This document shows positions 1-8,167 of a stretch of 64,000 nt of DNA, piece by piece (the stretch's first letter is position 1; each line of letters opens with the position of its first letter). The translations under genes and the position numbers were made by a program. Source of the DNA: Methylocystis sp. IM3 (GTDB lineage: Bacteria; Pseudomonadota; Alphaproteobacteria; Rhizobiales; Beijerinckiaceae); contig NZ_JBBPBZ010000001.1 of assembly GCF_038070105.1 (NCBI RefSeq), positions 295,680-359,679 of the forward strand. The letters are read 5' to 3'. The notes under the pieces were generated by a model. It had not been told where the DNA came from. It searched no databases and worked only from the letters and a program-made list of their open reading frames with translations.

Positions 1-946
1 ACATCGATAGGTAAACCATTCCCGCAAGGGATGCGGTATAGCCCATGAGCAGCTGCAGCTGAAAGACGAATACCGACAATAGCCCCTGGATGATCAGGAA
101 TCCGAAAACGGAGCAGAAGGTCGCAATCGCATAGTTGCGATTCCCGAACAAGCGCAAGTCAAGCACGGGATTGCGCTCGCCGAGCTCCCATATCACAAAT
201 GCCGGCACCGCGATTTCAACAGCGATTAGCGCCGTCACAAGGATCGGCGAGGCGAACCAGTCAAAATCGTTACCCATGTTAAACACCGTCTGAGCGCCGT
301 AGACGATGACGGTAAGCAGGGCGACGCCTACGAAGTCGAAGCGCACGATCCTCACATTGAAACCACGGCCATAGAGCAGCGCGCCCACAAGGGCGGCCAC
401 AAGCACGCCGACGACAACGTCGGTGTAAAACAACCAGCGCCAACCTAAAAATTCGGCGTACCATCCACCGAGAAACACGCCGATCGTTAAGGGCGTCATG
501 CTCAATACCCCCCACAATCCGACGGCCCAGGTGCGCCGGCGCTCGGGAAACTCTTTAAGCGTCAGCGATTGTGCGAGCGGGAGGGTCACACCGCCTACGA
601 AGCCAAGCGCAATGCGGGCCGGCAGAAACATCCAAAGGGTTTCGCTCGCCGCACAAACCGATGCGGCGCAGGCGTAAAGGACGAACGCCACGACATAGAC
701 GCGATAGTCGCCGAAGCGGCCCGAGAACCAACGCGCAAACGGCAGCCCAAGCGCCAGGCCAACCATATGGTCGGTCGTCCCCCACGTGCCGAAACTCGGG
801 GTGACGCCGCCGAGACTGCCGGCGACATAGGGAACGGTTATCGTGTAACCGGGGACGTTGGAGAGGACAACAATCGTACCAAGCGCTAGCGTGGCGGTGA
901 ACAGCCACAGACGCCAGCCGCGTAATGGCCTGTTGTCAACGACCAT
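1..946 (-). CDS. MFS drug-efflux-type transporter (partial, runs off window start)
   Basis: An open frame runs from an ATG at 946 to the window edge, so the C-terminal half is missing. The translation is a run of hydrophobic helices with major-facilitator features: a loop reading FSGRFGDYRVY after the second helix (the GxxxDR-type signature position) and LPLAQSLTLKEFPERRRTWA before the next helices. The pattern resembles the 14-helix DHA2 (EmrB-like) multidrug exporters, which use the proton gradient in the inner membrane. The gene is divergent from a LysR regulator whose product probably controls it. The substrate cannot be read from the sequence. Confidence 0.85.
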   Translation of the reverse strand, partial: MVVDNRPLRGWRLWLFTATLALGTIVVLSNVPGYTITVPYVAGSLGGVTPSFGTWGTTDHMVGLALGLPFARWFSGRFGDYRVYVVAFVLYACAASVCAASETLWMFLPARIALGFVGGVTLPLAQSLTLKEFPERRRTWAVGLWGVLSMTPLTIGVFLGGWYAEFLGWRWLFYTDVVVGVLVAALVGALLYGRGFNVRIVRFDFVGVALLTVIVYGAQTVFNMGNDFDWFASPILVTALIAVEIAVPAFVIWELGERNPVLDLRLFGNRNYAIATFCSVFGFLIIQGLLSVFVFQLQLLMGYTASLAGMVYLSM

Positions 947-1067
947 GGTGCGTTCCAAGACCGGCGCGCTCGGGAAATGGCGACTGATGGGACAACAATC
1001 TCTGCAGCATGGCGCTCGCACGAACAGTTTCGGCCTCCGCAAGGGGCGCCGGTCGGAAACAGGTTCG

Positions 1068-1092
1068 CATTTGATTTACGAACAGACAAATG
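1068..1092. promoter_or_regulatory. Dyad in the divergent MFS/LysR intergenic region
   Basis: Perfect 6-bp arms, CATTTG at 1068-1073 and CAAATG at 1087-1092, separated by 13 bp, lie in the 187-bp gap between the two divergent start codons. This is where a LysR-type regulator would normally bind to control its neighbour and itself. The dyad is short, so it is only a candidate operator. Confidence 0.3.
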
Positions 1093-1133
1093 TGTTTTAT
1101 TGATTTTAATATCGAACTTTTTCATACTAACTC

Positions 1134-2045
1134 ATGGACATCAACCTTGCTCGGACCTTTCTGGTAGTGGCTGAAAGCGGAAGCTTCATTGCGGCCGCAG
1201 AGCGCCTGCACCTGACCCAAACCGCCGTCAGCGCTCGAATTCGAGCGCTGGAAATGGAACTCGACCGGGTGCTTTTCATTCGAAACAAGGCAGGCGCCCG
1301 GCTGACGCCAGCTGGTGAACGCTTCAAGCGCTATGCCGAGACGCTTGTGCAGATATGGGAGAGGGCCCGGCAACAGGTCGCTCTTCCCGCCAACAAAGCC
1401 GACAAAATCACCCTTGGAGGCGAACTGAGCCTTTGGCATCCGTTACTTGCGGATTGGCTAATTTGGATGCGCCTGGAGTGTCCTGACATCGCGGTCCGAG
1501 CGGAAGTCGACGCTGCGACGCGCCTCGTCGAACGAGTCGAAGAGGGATCTCTAGACTTGGCGGTCGTCTATAGCCCGCCTCAGCGGTCTGGCCTCGTTTG
1601 CGAGTTGCTCATGGAAGAAAAACTCGTCCAGGTGACGAGTTCGCCTGACGGAAGCGTCGATCCAAGCAGTTACATTTTCGTAGATTGGGGCAACGCCTTC
1701 CAAGCTAATCATCAGGCGGCCTTCCCTGAGCTTGGCAGTCCCGCTACGTCGATCTCGCTTGGGCCCCTTGCTTTGACCTTCCTCCTGTCGGTCGGCGGTT
1801 CTGGCTACTTCCGCATTGGCACGGCGCAACCCTTCATCGACGATGGACGATTGCGTCGGGTGCGAGGAGCTCCTGAATTCTCCTACTCCACTCACGCCGT
1901 CTACGCCGCCGGCCGAGCCGATGAGGCGCTTGCGCGCGTCAGAGAAGGCCTGAGATTCGCGGCCTCCGGCCGCGAAAAGCCAAGCCTCTCGACAGTCATT
2001 GAATCACGGAAACGCCTAAACAAACGATCCACCGCGTCCCGATAG
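1134..2045 (+). CDS. LysR-family transcriptional regulator
   Basis: A 303-residue protein of standard LysR length. Residues about 1-60 form the winged helix-turn-helix (FLVVAESGSFIAAAERLHLT then QTAVSARIRALE). The rest is the periplasmic-binding-protein-like effector domain. It is divergent from the MFS exporter, the classic arrangement for a LysR activator of the adjacent gene. The effector is unknown. Confidence 0.9.
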   Translation: MDINLARTFLVVAESGSFIAAAERLHLTQTAVSARIRALEMELDRVLFIRNKAGARLTPAGERFKRYAETLVQIWERARQQVALPANKADKITLGGELSLWHPLLADWLIWMRLECPDIAVRAEVDAATRLVERVEEGSLDLAVVYSPPQRSGLVCELLMEEKLVQVTSSPDGSVDPSSYIFVDWGNAFQANHQAAFPELGSPATSISLGPLALTFLLSVGGSGYFRIGTAQPFIDDGRLRRVRGAPEFSYSTHAVYAAGRADEALARVREGLRFAASGREKPSLSTVIESRKRLNKRSTASR

Positions 2046-2132
2046 CGCGCAAGGCGGCGACGATGGCCGGCAGCAGAACGCCCAAATCCTCTGCGCTCGC
2101 GTTTCCGCTGAAGTCCCCGCTTCAAATGCCGC

Positions 2133-2161
2133 TTGACCAAATTACATAGGTGTCCTATGTA
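2133..2161 (+). promoter_or_regulatory. Promoter with embedded palindromic operator for the MarR gene
   Basis: TTGACC at 2133-2138 and TATGTA at 2156-2161 are spaced 17 bp, a good sigma-70-like pair. Between and over them lies a perfect inverted repeat, TACATAGG (2143-2150), TGT spacer, CCTATGTA (2154-2161). Transcription would begin about 6-7 nt after the -10 box, at or next to the ATG at 2168. The likely reading is an autorepressed, leaderless transcript in which bound repressor occludes the -10 element. The sequence motifs are seen directly. The leaderless start and autoregulation are inferred. Confidence 0.6.
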
Positions 2162-2167
2162 TGTGGC

Positions 2168-2926
2168 ATGACCTGCGTTCCGTCAGATCCCGACTTGACC
2201 CGCCGGATTCGCGATGGCCTCGATCGCATTTGCGCCGTTATGCGCGCGGATCAATGGGCGATCGCAGGGACGGCTGGGCTTAATCCGACGCAGTCGCATG
2301 TTCTGATTTTTATAGCCGGCCGAGCGGAAAAAGGCGTACGCGTCGGCGCGATCGCCGCGCAGCTTGGCGTGTCTCAGCCTACGGCGACGGACTCGATCGC
2401 GGCGCTGGTTCGCAAAGGCTTGCTGACAAAGACGTCTGACCCAGAAGATGCTCGTGCCGTAACCATGCGCATCACCCAAGCCGGACGCGACATCGTGCGC
2501 GGGATCGGTCTCGTCGTAACCGCGACCGAGCGCGCCCTTGAAACATTGTCAAATCAGGAACAAACCGAGTTACTGCAACTGGTCATCAAAACGATCCGCG
2601 CGCTTCAAATCGCCGGGGCTCTTTCGCCGCAACGCATGTGCGTCACCTGCCGATATTTCCGTCCCAATGTGCATAAAGAACCGACGGCGCCCCACCATTG
2701 CGATTATGTCGGAGCGGCTTTCGGACCTCAGAGTCTGCGTCTCGATTGCCGCGACCATGATGCATCATCTCTATCCGACGCAGAGGTTCTCTGGAGAAGC
2801 TACACGACAACGCTCCCAGAACTTAGCACAGGATATGACGCAATGGATTTTGCGTCTGGCTCAAATATTCAGCCGCTCGAAGAGAGTCGCCTTTCCTCAA
2901 CAGGCGACGCACGCAAGAAGGAGTGA
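2168..2926 (+). CDS. MarR-family regulator with Cys/His-rich C-terminal extension
   Basis: The MarR winged-helix core spans roughly residues 40-145 (IAAQLGVSQPTATDSIAALV is the recognition helix region). After it comes an extension uncommon in MarR proteins, with CVTC (C158, C161), HHC (about C178) and LDCRDHD (C194), which could bind zinc or sense thiol/metal stress. An in-frame GTG at 2150 lies inside the operator palindrome, so the ATG at 2168 is preferred. There is no Shine-Dalgarno sequence, which fits a leaderless mRNA. The next gene, a CxxC thioredoxin-fold protein, follows after 6 nt and is probably co-transcribed, hinting at redox control. Confidence 0.85.
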   Translation: MTCVPSDPDLTRRIRDGLDRICAVMRADQWAIAGTAGLNPTQSHVLIFIAGRAEKGVRVGAIAAQLGVSQPTATDSIAALVRKGLLTKTSDPEDARAVTMRITQAGRDIVRGIGLVVTATERALETLSNQEQTELLQLVIKTIRALQIAGALSPQRMCVTCRYFRPNVHKEPTAPHHCDYVGAAFGPQSLRLDCRDHDASSLSDAEVLWRSYTTTLPELSTGYDAMDFASGSNIQPLEESRLSSTGDARKKE

Positions 2927-2932
2927 AGTGCT

Positions 2933-3169
2933 ATGACCCGCAAAGCGATTTTCTATCACGCTGGCTGCCCAGTCTGCGTCGACGCGGAGCGTCAGTTCGC
3001 CGAGAAACTCGATCCGAATCAATACAAGATTGAGATCGTTCACCTCGGCCAAACGAAAAATCGGATAGCCGAGGCGGAAGCGGCGGGCGTGAAGTCAGTT
3101 CCAGCCTTCGTCATCGACGGTCAGGCGTATCACATCAATTTCGGAGCCGATCTGGCCGCCCTTAAATAA
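2933..3169 (+). CDS. Small thioredoxin/glutaredoxin-fold protein
   Basis: A 78-residue protein with an N-terminal beta strand followed by CPVC (C12, C15), a redox-active CxxC at the position used by thioredoxins and glutaredoxins, and a SVPAFVIDG segment carrying the cis-proline loop. A strong ribosome site (AAGGAG) precedes the ATG. It lies 6 nt after the MarR gene and probably forms an operon with it. The likely role is thiol-disulfide exchange in the cytoplasm. The partner is unknown. Confidence 0.85.
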   Translation: MTRKAIFYHAGCPVCVDAERQFAEKLDPNQYKIEIVHLGQTKNRIAEAEAAGVKSVPAFVIDGQAYHINFGADLAALK

Positions 3170-3188
3170 AGTGAGCGTCCCTACTGCG

Positions 3189-3213
3189 CGCGGGCCTCGC
3201 TTAATGGCCCGCG
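3189..3213 (+). terminator. GC hairpin after the MarR/thioredoxin operon
   Basis: CGCGGGCC (3189-3196) and GGCCCGCG (3206-3213) form a perfect 8-bp stem with a 9-nt loop, 20 nt after the stop codon. No T-tract follows, so it may be an mRNA 3'-end stabiliser or a weak terminator. Confidence 0.45.
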
Positions 3214-3322
3214 TTGCAATAAACCTGAAAGCAACGACATTGACTGCAGTGGAGAATCTAGCGCGATGGGAGGCGATTACACGGAGCCTGTCCTCCGTTA
3301 AAATCCTTACCGGGGTTAGGCC

Positions 3323-5113
3323 GTGAATATATCAGTTCGCATTTTCACAGTGACGCTATTCGCATTGCTTCCTACTCTCGCTGTGCAGGGGATAAACGAA
3401 ATTTTGCGAAACAACGCGCGAGAGCAGGAGATTCGCGCCTCGGCCCTGTCGACAGCCGAACATCGAAACGCCGAGCTAGATGGAATTGTGAACGGCATCG
3501 AACGCCTATTGGGAGCCGTCGCTGAACTACCGATCTCCAAATCGGAAAACCCTGCAGAGTGTACGGAAACCCTCGGAGAACTTGCCAGGCAGTATCGAAA
3601 AGATCTGGTGCTCGCCGTCGCCGACCGCGACGGCGCGATCCTGTGCGCCAGCGTACCCGGCTTTTCGGGAGCTATGATCGGCGATCGCAGCTTTTTTGCC
3701 GAGGCGCTGAAATCGGGAACGTTTTCAACCGGCGATTTCACCATAAGCCGAATCAACAATGAAAAGACGATCCCGTTCGCCTATCCGATTCGGAATGACA
3801 AAGCCGAAACGATAGCGATCGCTGTCGCCTATCTCAGCTTGGACTGGCTCGCCGGTAATTTGCGTCGGGTTCCATTCCAACCCGGCGAGTCCCTTTTAAT
3901 CACGGATCGGCACGGGACAATCTTGGCCGAGCTGCCCAACAGCGCCGGCCGCGTCGGAAAGAACGCGACTCCCGAACAGCTGGCGATGATCCGCGCCGAT
4001 TCGCCCGCAACCGCGGAGCTAAAGGACGAGCACGGCAAAGATGTCATTTACGGCTATGTTCCCATCACGGTGCCGCCGCCGGATCTCTACATCCTTTTTG
4101 GAGTCGATCGCGAGCACGCATTTGCCCCGCTCTACGCCGAACAATGGCGGAGCTTTGCGCTTGGCCTCCTGAGCCTTAGCGCCGCCTTGGCGCTCGCGTG
4201 GGTGGTAGGCGCGAACGCCATCCGACGGCCCATCGAGAGGCTGCTAAAGGTGATCAGAGGGTGGCAGCGGGATGATTACCAAGTCTATGTCCCGCGAGCC
4301 CTCGAAGCCCCCGAGTTCCGCGAGCTCGGCGAGTCGTTTAACCAGCTGATGAATGCCCTACACGCGCACGAGAAAGAACTCTCCGACGCCAATCGATTTA
4401 AGGGCTTGATCCTTGCTATCGCCGGGCACGACTTGAGACAGCCGCTGCAGATACTCATGGCTGTGTCCAGGTTACGCAGCCGGGCGCAGGATAAGGAGGA
4501 CGAAAATCGATATTTGGCGGCGGCTGACGAAGCGGTCGAACGCCTGAACAGCCAGCTTGAGGCCCTGGTTACCGCGACGCGGCTCGACGAAGGGCCTCGC
4601 GAGCGCCAACCAGTCTCGATCGGACCCTTGCTCCGATCTGTCGTGGATCAGTGGGCCTCGAAGGCTGATCAGAAAGGCCTAAGAATTCGGTTACGGTCAT
4701 GCGAAGCGGACGTCTTAAGCGACCCTGTTCTTCTTGAGGCGATCATCCGCAATCTGATTGGCAACGCGATCAACTACACGGTTAAAGGCGGAATTTTAAT
4801 CTCCTGCCGACGACGCACCGGCCGCGTTTGGATCGAGATTTACGACACCGGGATCGGAATTCCAAAGGATAAAATCGAGACGGTATTCGGAAAATTCCGC
4901 CGCCTAAATTCCGACACCAGCGGCCTCGGTCTTGGTCTGTGGATCGCGAGAATTGCGGCTGATACGCTCGGCCACGAGCTATCCGCTTGCTCCGTTCCTG
5001 ATCACGGGTCGCGCTTCAGGGTCGAGGCGCCGCTCGCGTCTTCTAACATCGTAATTCAGTCCTTTCCGGGAGAGCCTGCTAGTCGCACGCACTCGCATGG
5101 CGGAAAAGCCTGA
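3323..5113 (+). CDS. Membrane sensor histidine kinase with cache-type periplasmic domain
   Basis: A 596-residue protein. TM1 is at about 5-25, a periplasmic double-cache-like sensor at 30-270, TM2 at 278-298, a HAMP-like linker at 300-350, and the kinase core at 360-575. H-box GHDLRQPLQ gives the phosphoacceptor His369. The N-box is NLIGNAINYT, the G1 box DTGIGIP and the G2 box GLGLGLW. The start is GTG at 3323. No response regulator is adjacent, so it is an orphan kinase in this window. The HDLRQPLQ H-box resembles kinases that often act with NarL- or FixJ-like partners. The ligand is unknown, although cache domains commonly bind small organic acids or amino acids. Confidence 0.9.
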   Translation: MNISVRIFTVTLFALLPTLAVQGINEILRNNAREQEIRASALSTAEHRNAELDGIVNGIERLLGAVAELPISKSENPAECTETLGELARQYRKDLVLAVADRDGAILCASVPGFSGAMIGDRSFFAEALKSGTFSTGDFTISRINNEKTIPFAYPIRNDKAETIAIAVAYLSLDWLAGNLRRVPFQPGESLLITDRHGTILAELPNSAGRVGKNATPEQLAMIRADSPATAELKDEHGKDVIYGYVPITVPPPDLYILFGVDREHAFAPLYAEQWRSFALGLLSLSAALALAWVVGANAIRRPIERLLKVIRGWQRDDYQVYVPRALEAPEFRELGESFNQLMNALHAHEKELSDANRFKGLILAIAGHDLRQPLQILMAVSRLRSRAQDKEDENRYLAAADEAVERLNSQLEALVTATRLDEGPRERQPVSIGPLLRSVVDQWASKADQKGLRIRLRSCEADVLSDPVLLEAIIRNLIGNAINYTVKGGILISCRRRTGRVWIEIYDTGIGIPKDKIETVFGKFRRLNSDTSGLGLGLWIARIAADTLGHELSACSVPDHGSRFRVEAPLASSNIVIQSFPGEPASRTHSHGGKA

Positions 5114-5552
5114 AGTAACTTTCAACCTTTTCTCGTAGGGGCTCCCTAAGGCAAGGGCTTGCGGGAAGCGTCGATCAACGTGTCAATCATTTTTTCTTGT
5201 CACGACCGCGAGCCGATCAAGCCGGCATCTAGCTCGTCTAAGGCCGATACTCGACGACGCAACAATTACGCATCTGCCATCGAAGCACCGCCTGGCTTGC
5301 ACTTCTCGATCGTCGGCAGGTTTCCAAGAGCTATCGTCGCGCCGATGAGTAGGGCGAAGCAGGATTCGTTAAAAAACATATCCTGGCATCATAAACTAAG
5401 ATCCTCGTGGATCGATGATCTTCCATAAATCTCCAATATAATTTTGCCAGTCGCAACCTCCGTTCCCGTCGTTCGAGACGTGAATAGGGACGAGGGTTTG
5501 CAGGTAAAGCAAGCCAAATTCGTGTTTGGCCGCGAAGCACACAGGCATTCAA
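5114..5552. other. Intergenic region without a convincing gene
   Basis: 439 bp between the kinase and the carbonic anhydrase gene. An 89-codon open frame beginning near 5159 has no ribosome site and no recognisable family features, and I do not call it. The promoter of the carbonic anhydrase operon must lie here, but I see no clear consensus. Confidence 0.5.
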
Positions 5553-6209
5553 ATGAAATCGCACGAGAAGCTTCTCCTTGAAAACAAGGCTTGGGCCGAA
5601 GAGAAGAAGCGCCATAAGCCCGAGTTTTTCGAAAAGCTGGTACACGGACAGCAGCCCGAATTCCTTTGGATCGGTTGCGCCGACAGCCGCGTCCCGGCGG
5701 ATATCATCGTCAACGCCGATCCCGGCCTGATTTTCGCGCACCGCAATATCGCCAATCAAGTCATCGCGACGGATCTTAATTGCCTCAGCGTCGTGCAATA
5801 TGCTGTTCAGATTTTAAAAGTGAAACACATCATCGTGTGCGGCCATTACAATTGTGGCGGCGTGAAAGCGGCGTTGTCGCGCCAGCAATCGGGTTTCACG
5901 CTGCTGAACAAATGGCTGGCACATGTGAAAAATGTTTATCGCTTGCATCGCGGTGAGCTCGACGCGATTAATTGCGTCGACGCCAAGACCAACCGGCTCG
6001 TCGAGCTTAACGTCATCGAGCAGGTTAACAACCTCGTCTTTTCGTCGCTCGTTCAAGACGAATGGCGAAGCGAGCAACGCCCCATGGTTCATGGGTGGGT
6101 CTATGCGCTCGATGACGGGCTTTTGAAACAGCTCATCTCGCTGGGGCCAGAGAGCGAAATAGACGCAATCTACCGATGGGATGATGAACCCGCACAGCCA
6201 GCGCACTAA
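5553..6209 (+). CDS. can: Beta-class carbonic anhydrase
   Basis: A 218-residue protein, the usual length for bacterial Can. The zinc ligands and catalytic dyad are all visible: CADSR (C42, D44, R46) and HYNCGG (H98, C101). It interconverts CO2 and bicarbonate in the cytoplasm. The ATG at 5553 gives the normal N-terminus. An upstream in-frame TTG at 5526 would add nine residues without family support. A SulP transporter follows after 15 nt, so the pair probably forms a bicarbonate uptake and conversion operon. Confidence 0.95.
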   Translation: MKSHEKLLLENKAWAEEKKRHKPEFFEKLVHGQQPEFLWIGCADSRVPADIIVNADPGLIFAHRNIANQVIATDLNCLSVVQYAVQILKVKHIIVCGHYNCGGVKAALSRQQSGFTLLNKWLAHVKNVYRLHRGELDAINCVDAKTNRLVELNVIEQVNNLVFSSLVQDEWRSEQRPMVHGWVYALDDGLLKQLISLGPESEIDAIYRWDDEPAQPAH

Positions 6210-6224
6210 ACGATCAAACAGGAG

Positions 6225-7799
6225 ATGTCGGACATCATGCGTAAGCATCTCGACTATTACACGCGTTATCTGGACCACGATATCCCCGCGGGGGTGGTCG
6301 TGTTTCTCGTGGCGCTGCCGCTCTGCCTCGGCATCGCGGTCGCCTCCGGAGCGCCGCCGTTTTCCGGCGTTATCGCCGGCATTGTCGGCGGTCTCGTCGT
6401 TTCCGTCGTCAGCGGTTCGCAACTCAGCGTTTCCGGCCCGGCTGCGGGCCTCACCGTCATCGTCGCGGCGGCGGTGGAGAAATTTGGTCTCGGCGGCACC
6501 GTGCTGGCAGTCGCGCTCTCCGGCCTCTTCCAGATCGGCATGGGCTATGCCCGCGCGGGCGTGATCGGCGCCTATTTTCCTTCCGCCGTCATCAAGGGCA
6601 TGCTGGCCGCAATCGGCCTGATCCTGATCGTAAAGCAGTTGCCCCATGCGATCGGCTATGACGCAGACGCAGACCGCGATCTGTCCTTCCTCGAAGGCGG
6701 GGCCAATGCGACGTTTTCCTTTGTCTGGTCGTCGCGGAACTCCATCTCGCCCGGCTCCACAATCGTCGCTTTGGTCTCGCTCGCAATCTTGCTGCTATGG
6801 GACACGGACAGGATACGGGGAAACCGAATCCTCGCCCTTGTGCCGGGCCCGCTCGTCGCGGTGATCTTCGGCATTCTCTTCAACCTGGCCGCGCAGGCCG
6901 TGGCGCCTTTCTTCGCGATTTCCCCACAGCACCTTGTGACGCTGCCGCAAATCTTCGGGCCCCTTCAGTTCGCGGGACAGATCCGCTTGCCGGATCTTCG
7001 ATTGCTGACGGACTACCATATCTACGTGACGGCGGCGACCCTTGCCCTTGTCGGTAGTCTCGAGACGTTGCTCAGTCTCGAGGCAGTCGACAAGCTCGAT
7101 CCACTCAAGCGCACGGCCCCCACCAATCAGGAGCTCAAGGCGCAAGGCGTTGGCAATTTCGTAAGCGGTATGATGGGTGGTCTGCCTATAACAGCGGTAA
7201 TCGTGCGTAGCTCCGCCAGCATCAACGCCGGGGCGCACACCAAGGTTGCTTGCCTTGTGCATGGAGTGCTTTTGCTTTTGAGCGTCATGTTCCTCGCCAG
7301 TGTCCTGAACATGATCCCGCTCGCTTGCCTTGCGGCAGTGCTTCTGCTCACCGGTTACAAGCTGGCCAAGCCGAAACTCGTGGCTGAACAGTTCGAAAAG
7401 GGCTTCGAGCAATTTGCGCCTTTCGCAGTCACAATCGCGGCCATCCTTTTGACTGACCTGCTCAAGGGGATGGCGATCGGCATGGCGGTCGGTCTGTTCT
7501 TCGTGCTTCGCACGAATTACCATTCGGCATTCACGCTTACCCGGGACGGCAACCATTACCTGTTGCGGCTGCAGAAAGATGTCTCGTTTCTCAACAAGGC
7601 GCCTCTACGCACTATTCTCGAGGAGATAGACGGAGACAGTTTCGTCGTCATCGACGGAACCCGGGCGACATTTATCGATCGCGACATCATGGAAACCCTC
7701 GAGGATTTCATGAAAGCCGCAAGCGACAACAACATCCGTGTCATCTTGAAGGACTTGCCGAGATTCGAGAAGACTGCGGCGCTGGCGGTGGTCGCCTGA
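6225..7799 (+). CDS. SulP-family anion (probably bicarbonate) transporter
   Basis: A 524-residue protein with the SulP signature near the N-terminus (DIPAGVVVFLVALPLCLGIA), about 10-12 hydrophobic segments and a short C-terminal STAS-like part (about 440-520, FVVIDGTRATFIDRDIMETL). Its position directly after a beta-carbonic anhydrase matches the known BicA-like/CA pairs, so bicarbonate is a more likely substrate than sulfate (inference from context). The AGGAG at 6220-6224 abuts the ATG at 6225. The ATG at 6237 lies 12 nt downstream and could be the true start. Confidence 0.9.
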   Translation: MSDIMRKHLDYYTRYLDHDIPAGVVVFLVALPLCLGIAVASGAPPFSGVIAGIVGGLVVSVVSGSQLSVSGPAAGLTVIVAAAVEKFGLGGTVLAVALSGLFQIGMGYARAGVIGAYFPSAVIKGMLAAIGLILIVKQLPHAIGYDADADRDLSFLEGGANATFSFVWSSRNSISPGSTIVALVSLAILLLWDTDRIRGNRILALVPGPLVAVIFGILFNLAAQAVAPFFAISPQHLVTLPQIFGPLQFAGQIRLPDLRLLTDYHIYVTAATLALVGSLETLLSLEAVDKLDPLKRTAPTNQELKAQGVGNFVSGMMGGLPITAVIVRSSASINAGAHTKVACLVHGVLLLLSVMFLASVLNMIPLACLAAVLLLTGYKLAKPKLVAEQFEKGFEQFAPFAVTIAAILLTDLLKGMAIGMAVGLFFVLRTNYHSAFTLTRDGNHYLLRLQKDVSFLNKAPLRTILEEIDGDSFVVIDGTRATFIDRDIMETLEDFMKAASDNNIRVILKDLPRFEKTAALAVVA

Positions 7800-8167
7800 A
7801 TGAAGGGCGCTGTTGGGGGTTTGGTGGGGGTCGGACGCTCTGTCTTGCGACGAAAAGGAGCTCAAAAAAGGCTTGGCGAGGTCGTTCGGGGCTCGGATTT
7901 CATACCGCCGCTCCTCTCAACCCCTGGGCGCGCCAACTGGAGGGCCTGATGGCCAGCGAGACCTCCGCCTTTCCGAAATTCCAGCGGATGACGCGACTCG
8001 CTAAGGCTCCATTGCTGGTGACGCCTTGACCTTTGCCAGTGAACGGCAATCCGGCCGACATCACAACTGGGAGGCGCGAGCGAGACGCCCCTCGATCTCG
8101 CCTGTATTGCAGCCTGGTCGGCGGCACGCCATTCTGAAACGCTCCATGACCCTAAGCGAGGCGAATC
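7800..8167. other. Intergenic region, nothing recognised
   Basis: 368 bp between the SulP gene and NnrS. Open frames here are short and lack ribosome sites or family features. No FNR/NNR-type palindrome was found by eye upstream of NnrS. Confidence 0.5.

Noticed and set aside
886..1125. 79-codon minus-strand frame upstream of the MFS gene
   Set aside because: It overlaps the MFS 5' end in another frame, has no ribosome site and no family features.
5159..5428. 89-codon plus-strand frame between kinase and carbonic anhydrase
   Set aside because: Non-ATG start, polar low-complexity translation and no ribosome site.
5814..6647. 277-codon minus-strand frame opposite carbonic anhydrase and SulP
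   Set aside because: Composition rich in Asp, Arg and His typical of the antisense shadow of a GC-rich gene; the plus-strand genes are certain.
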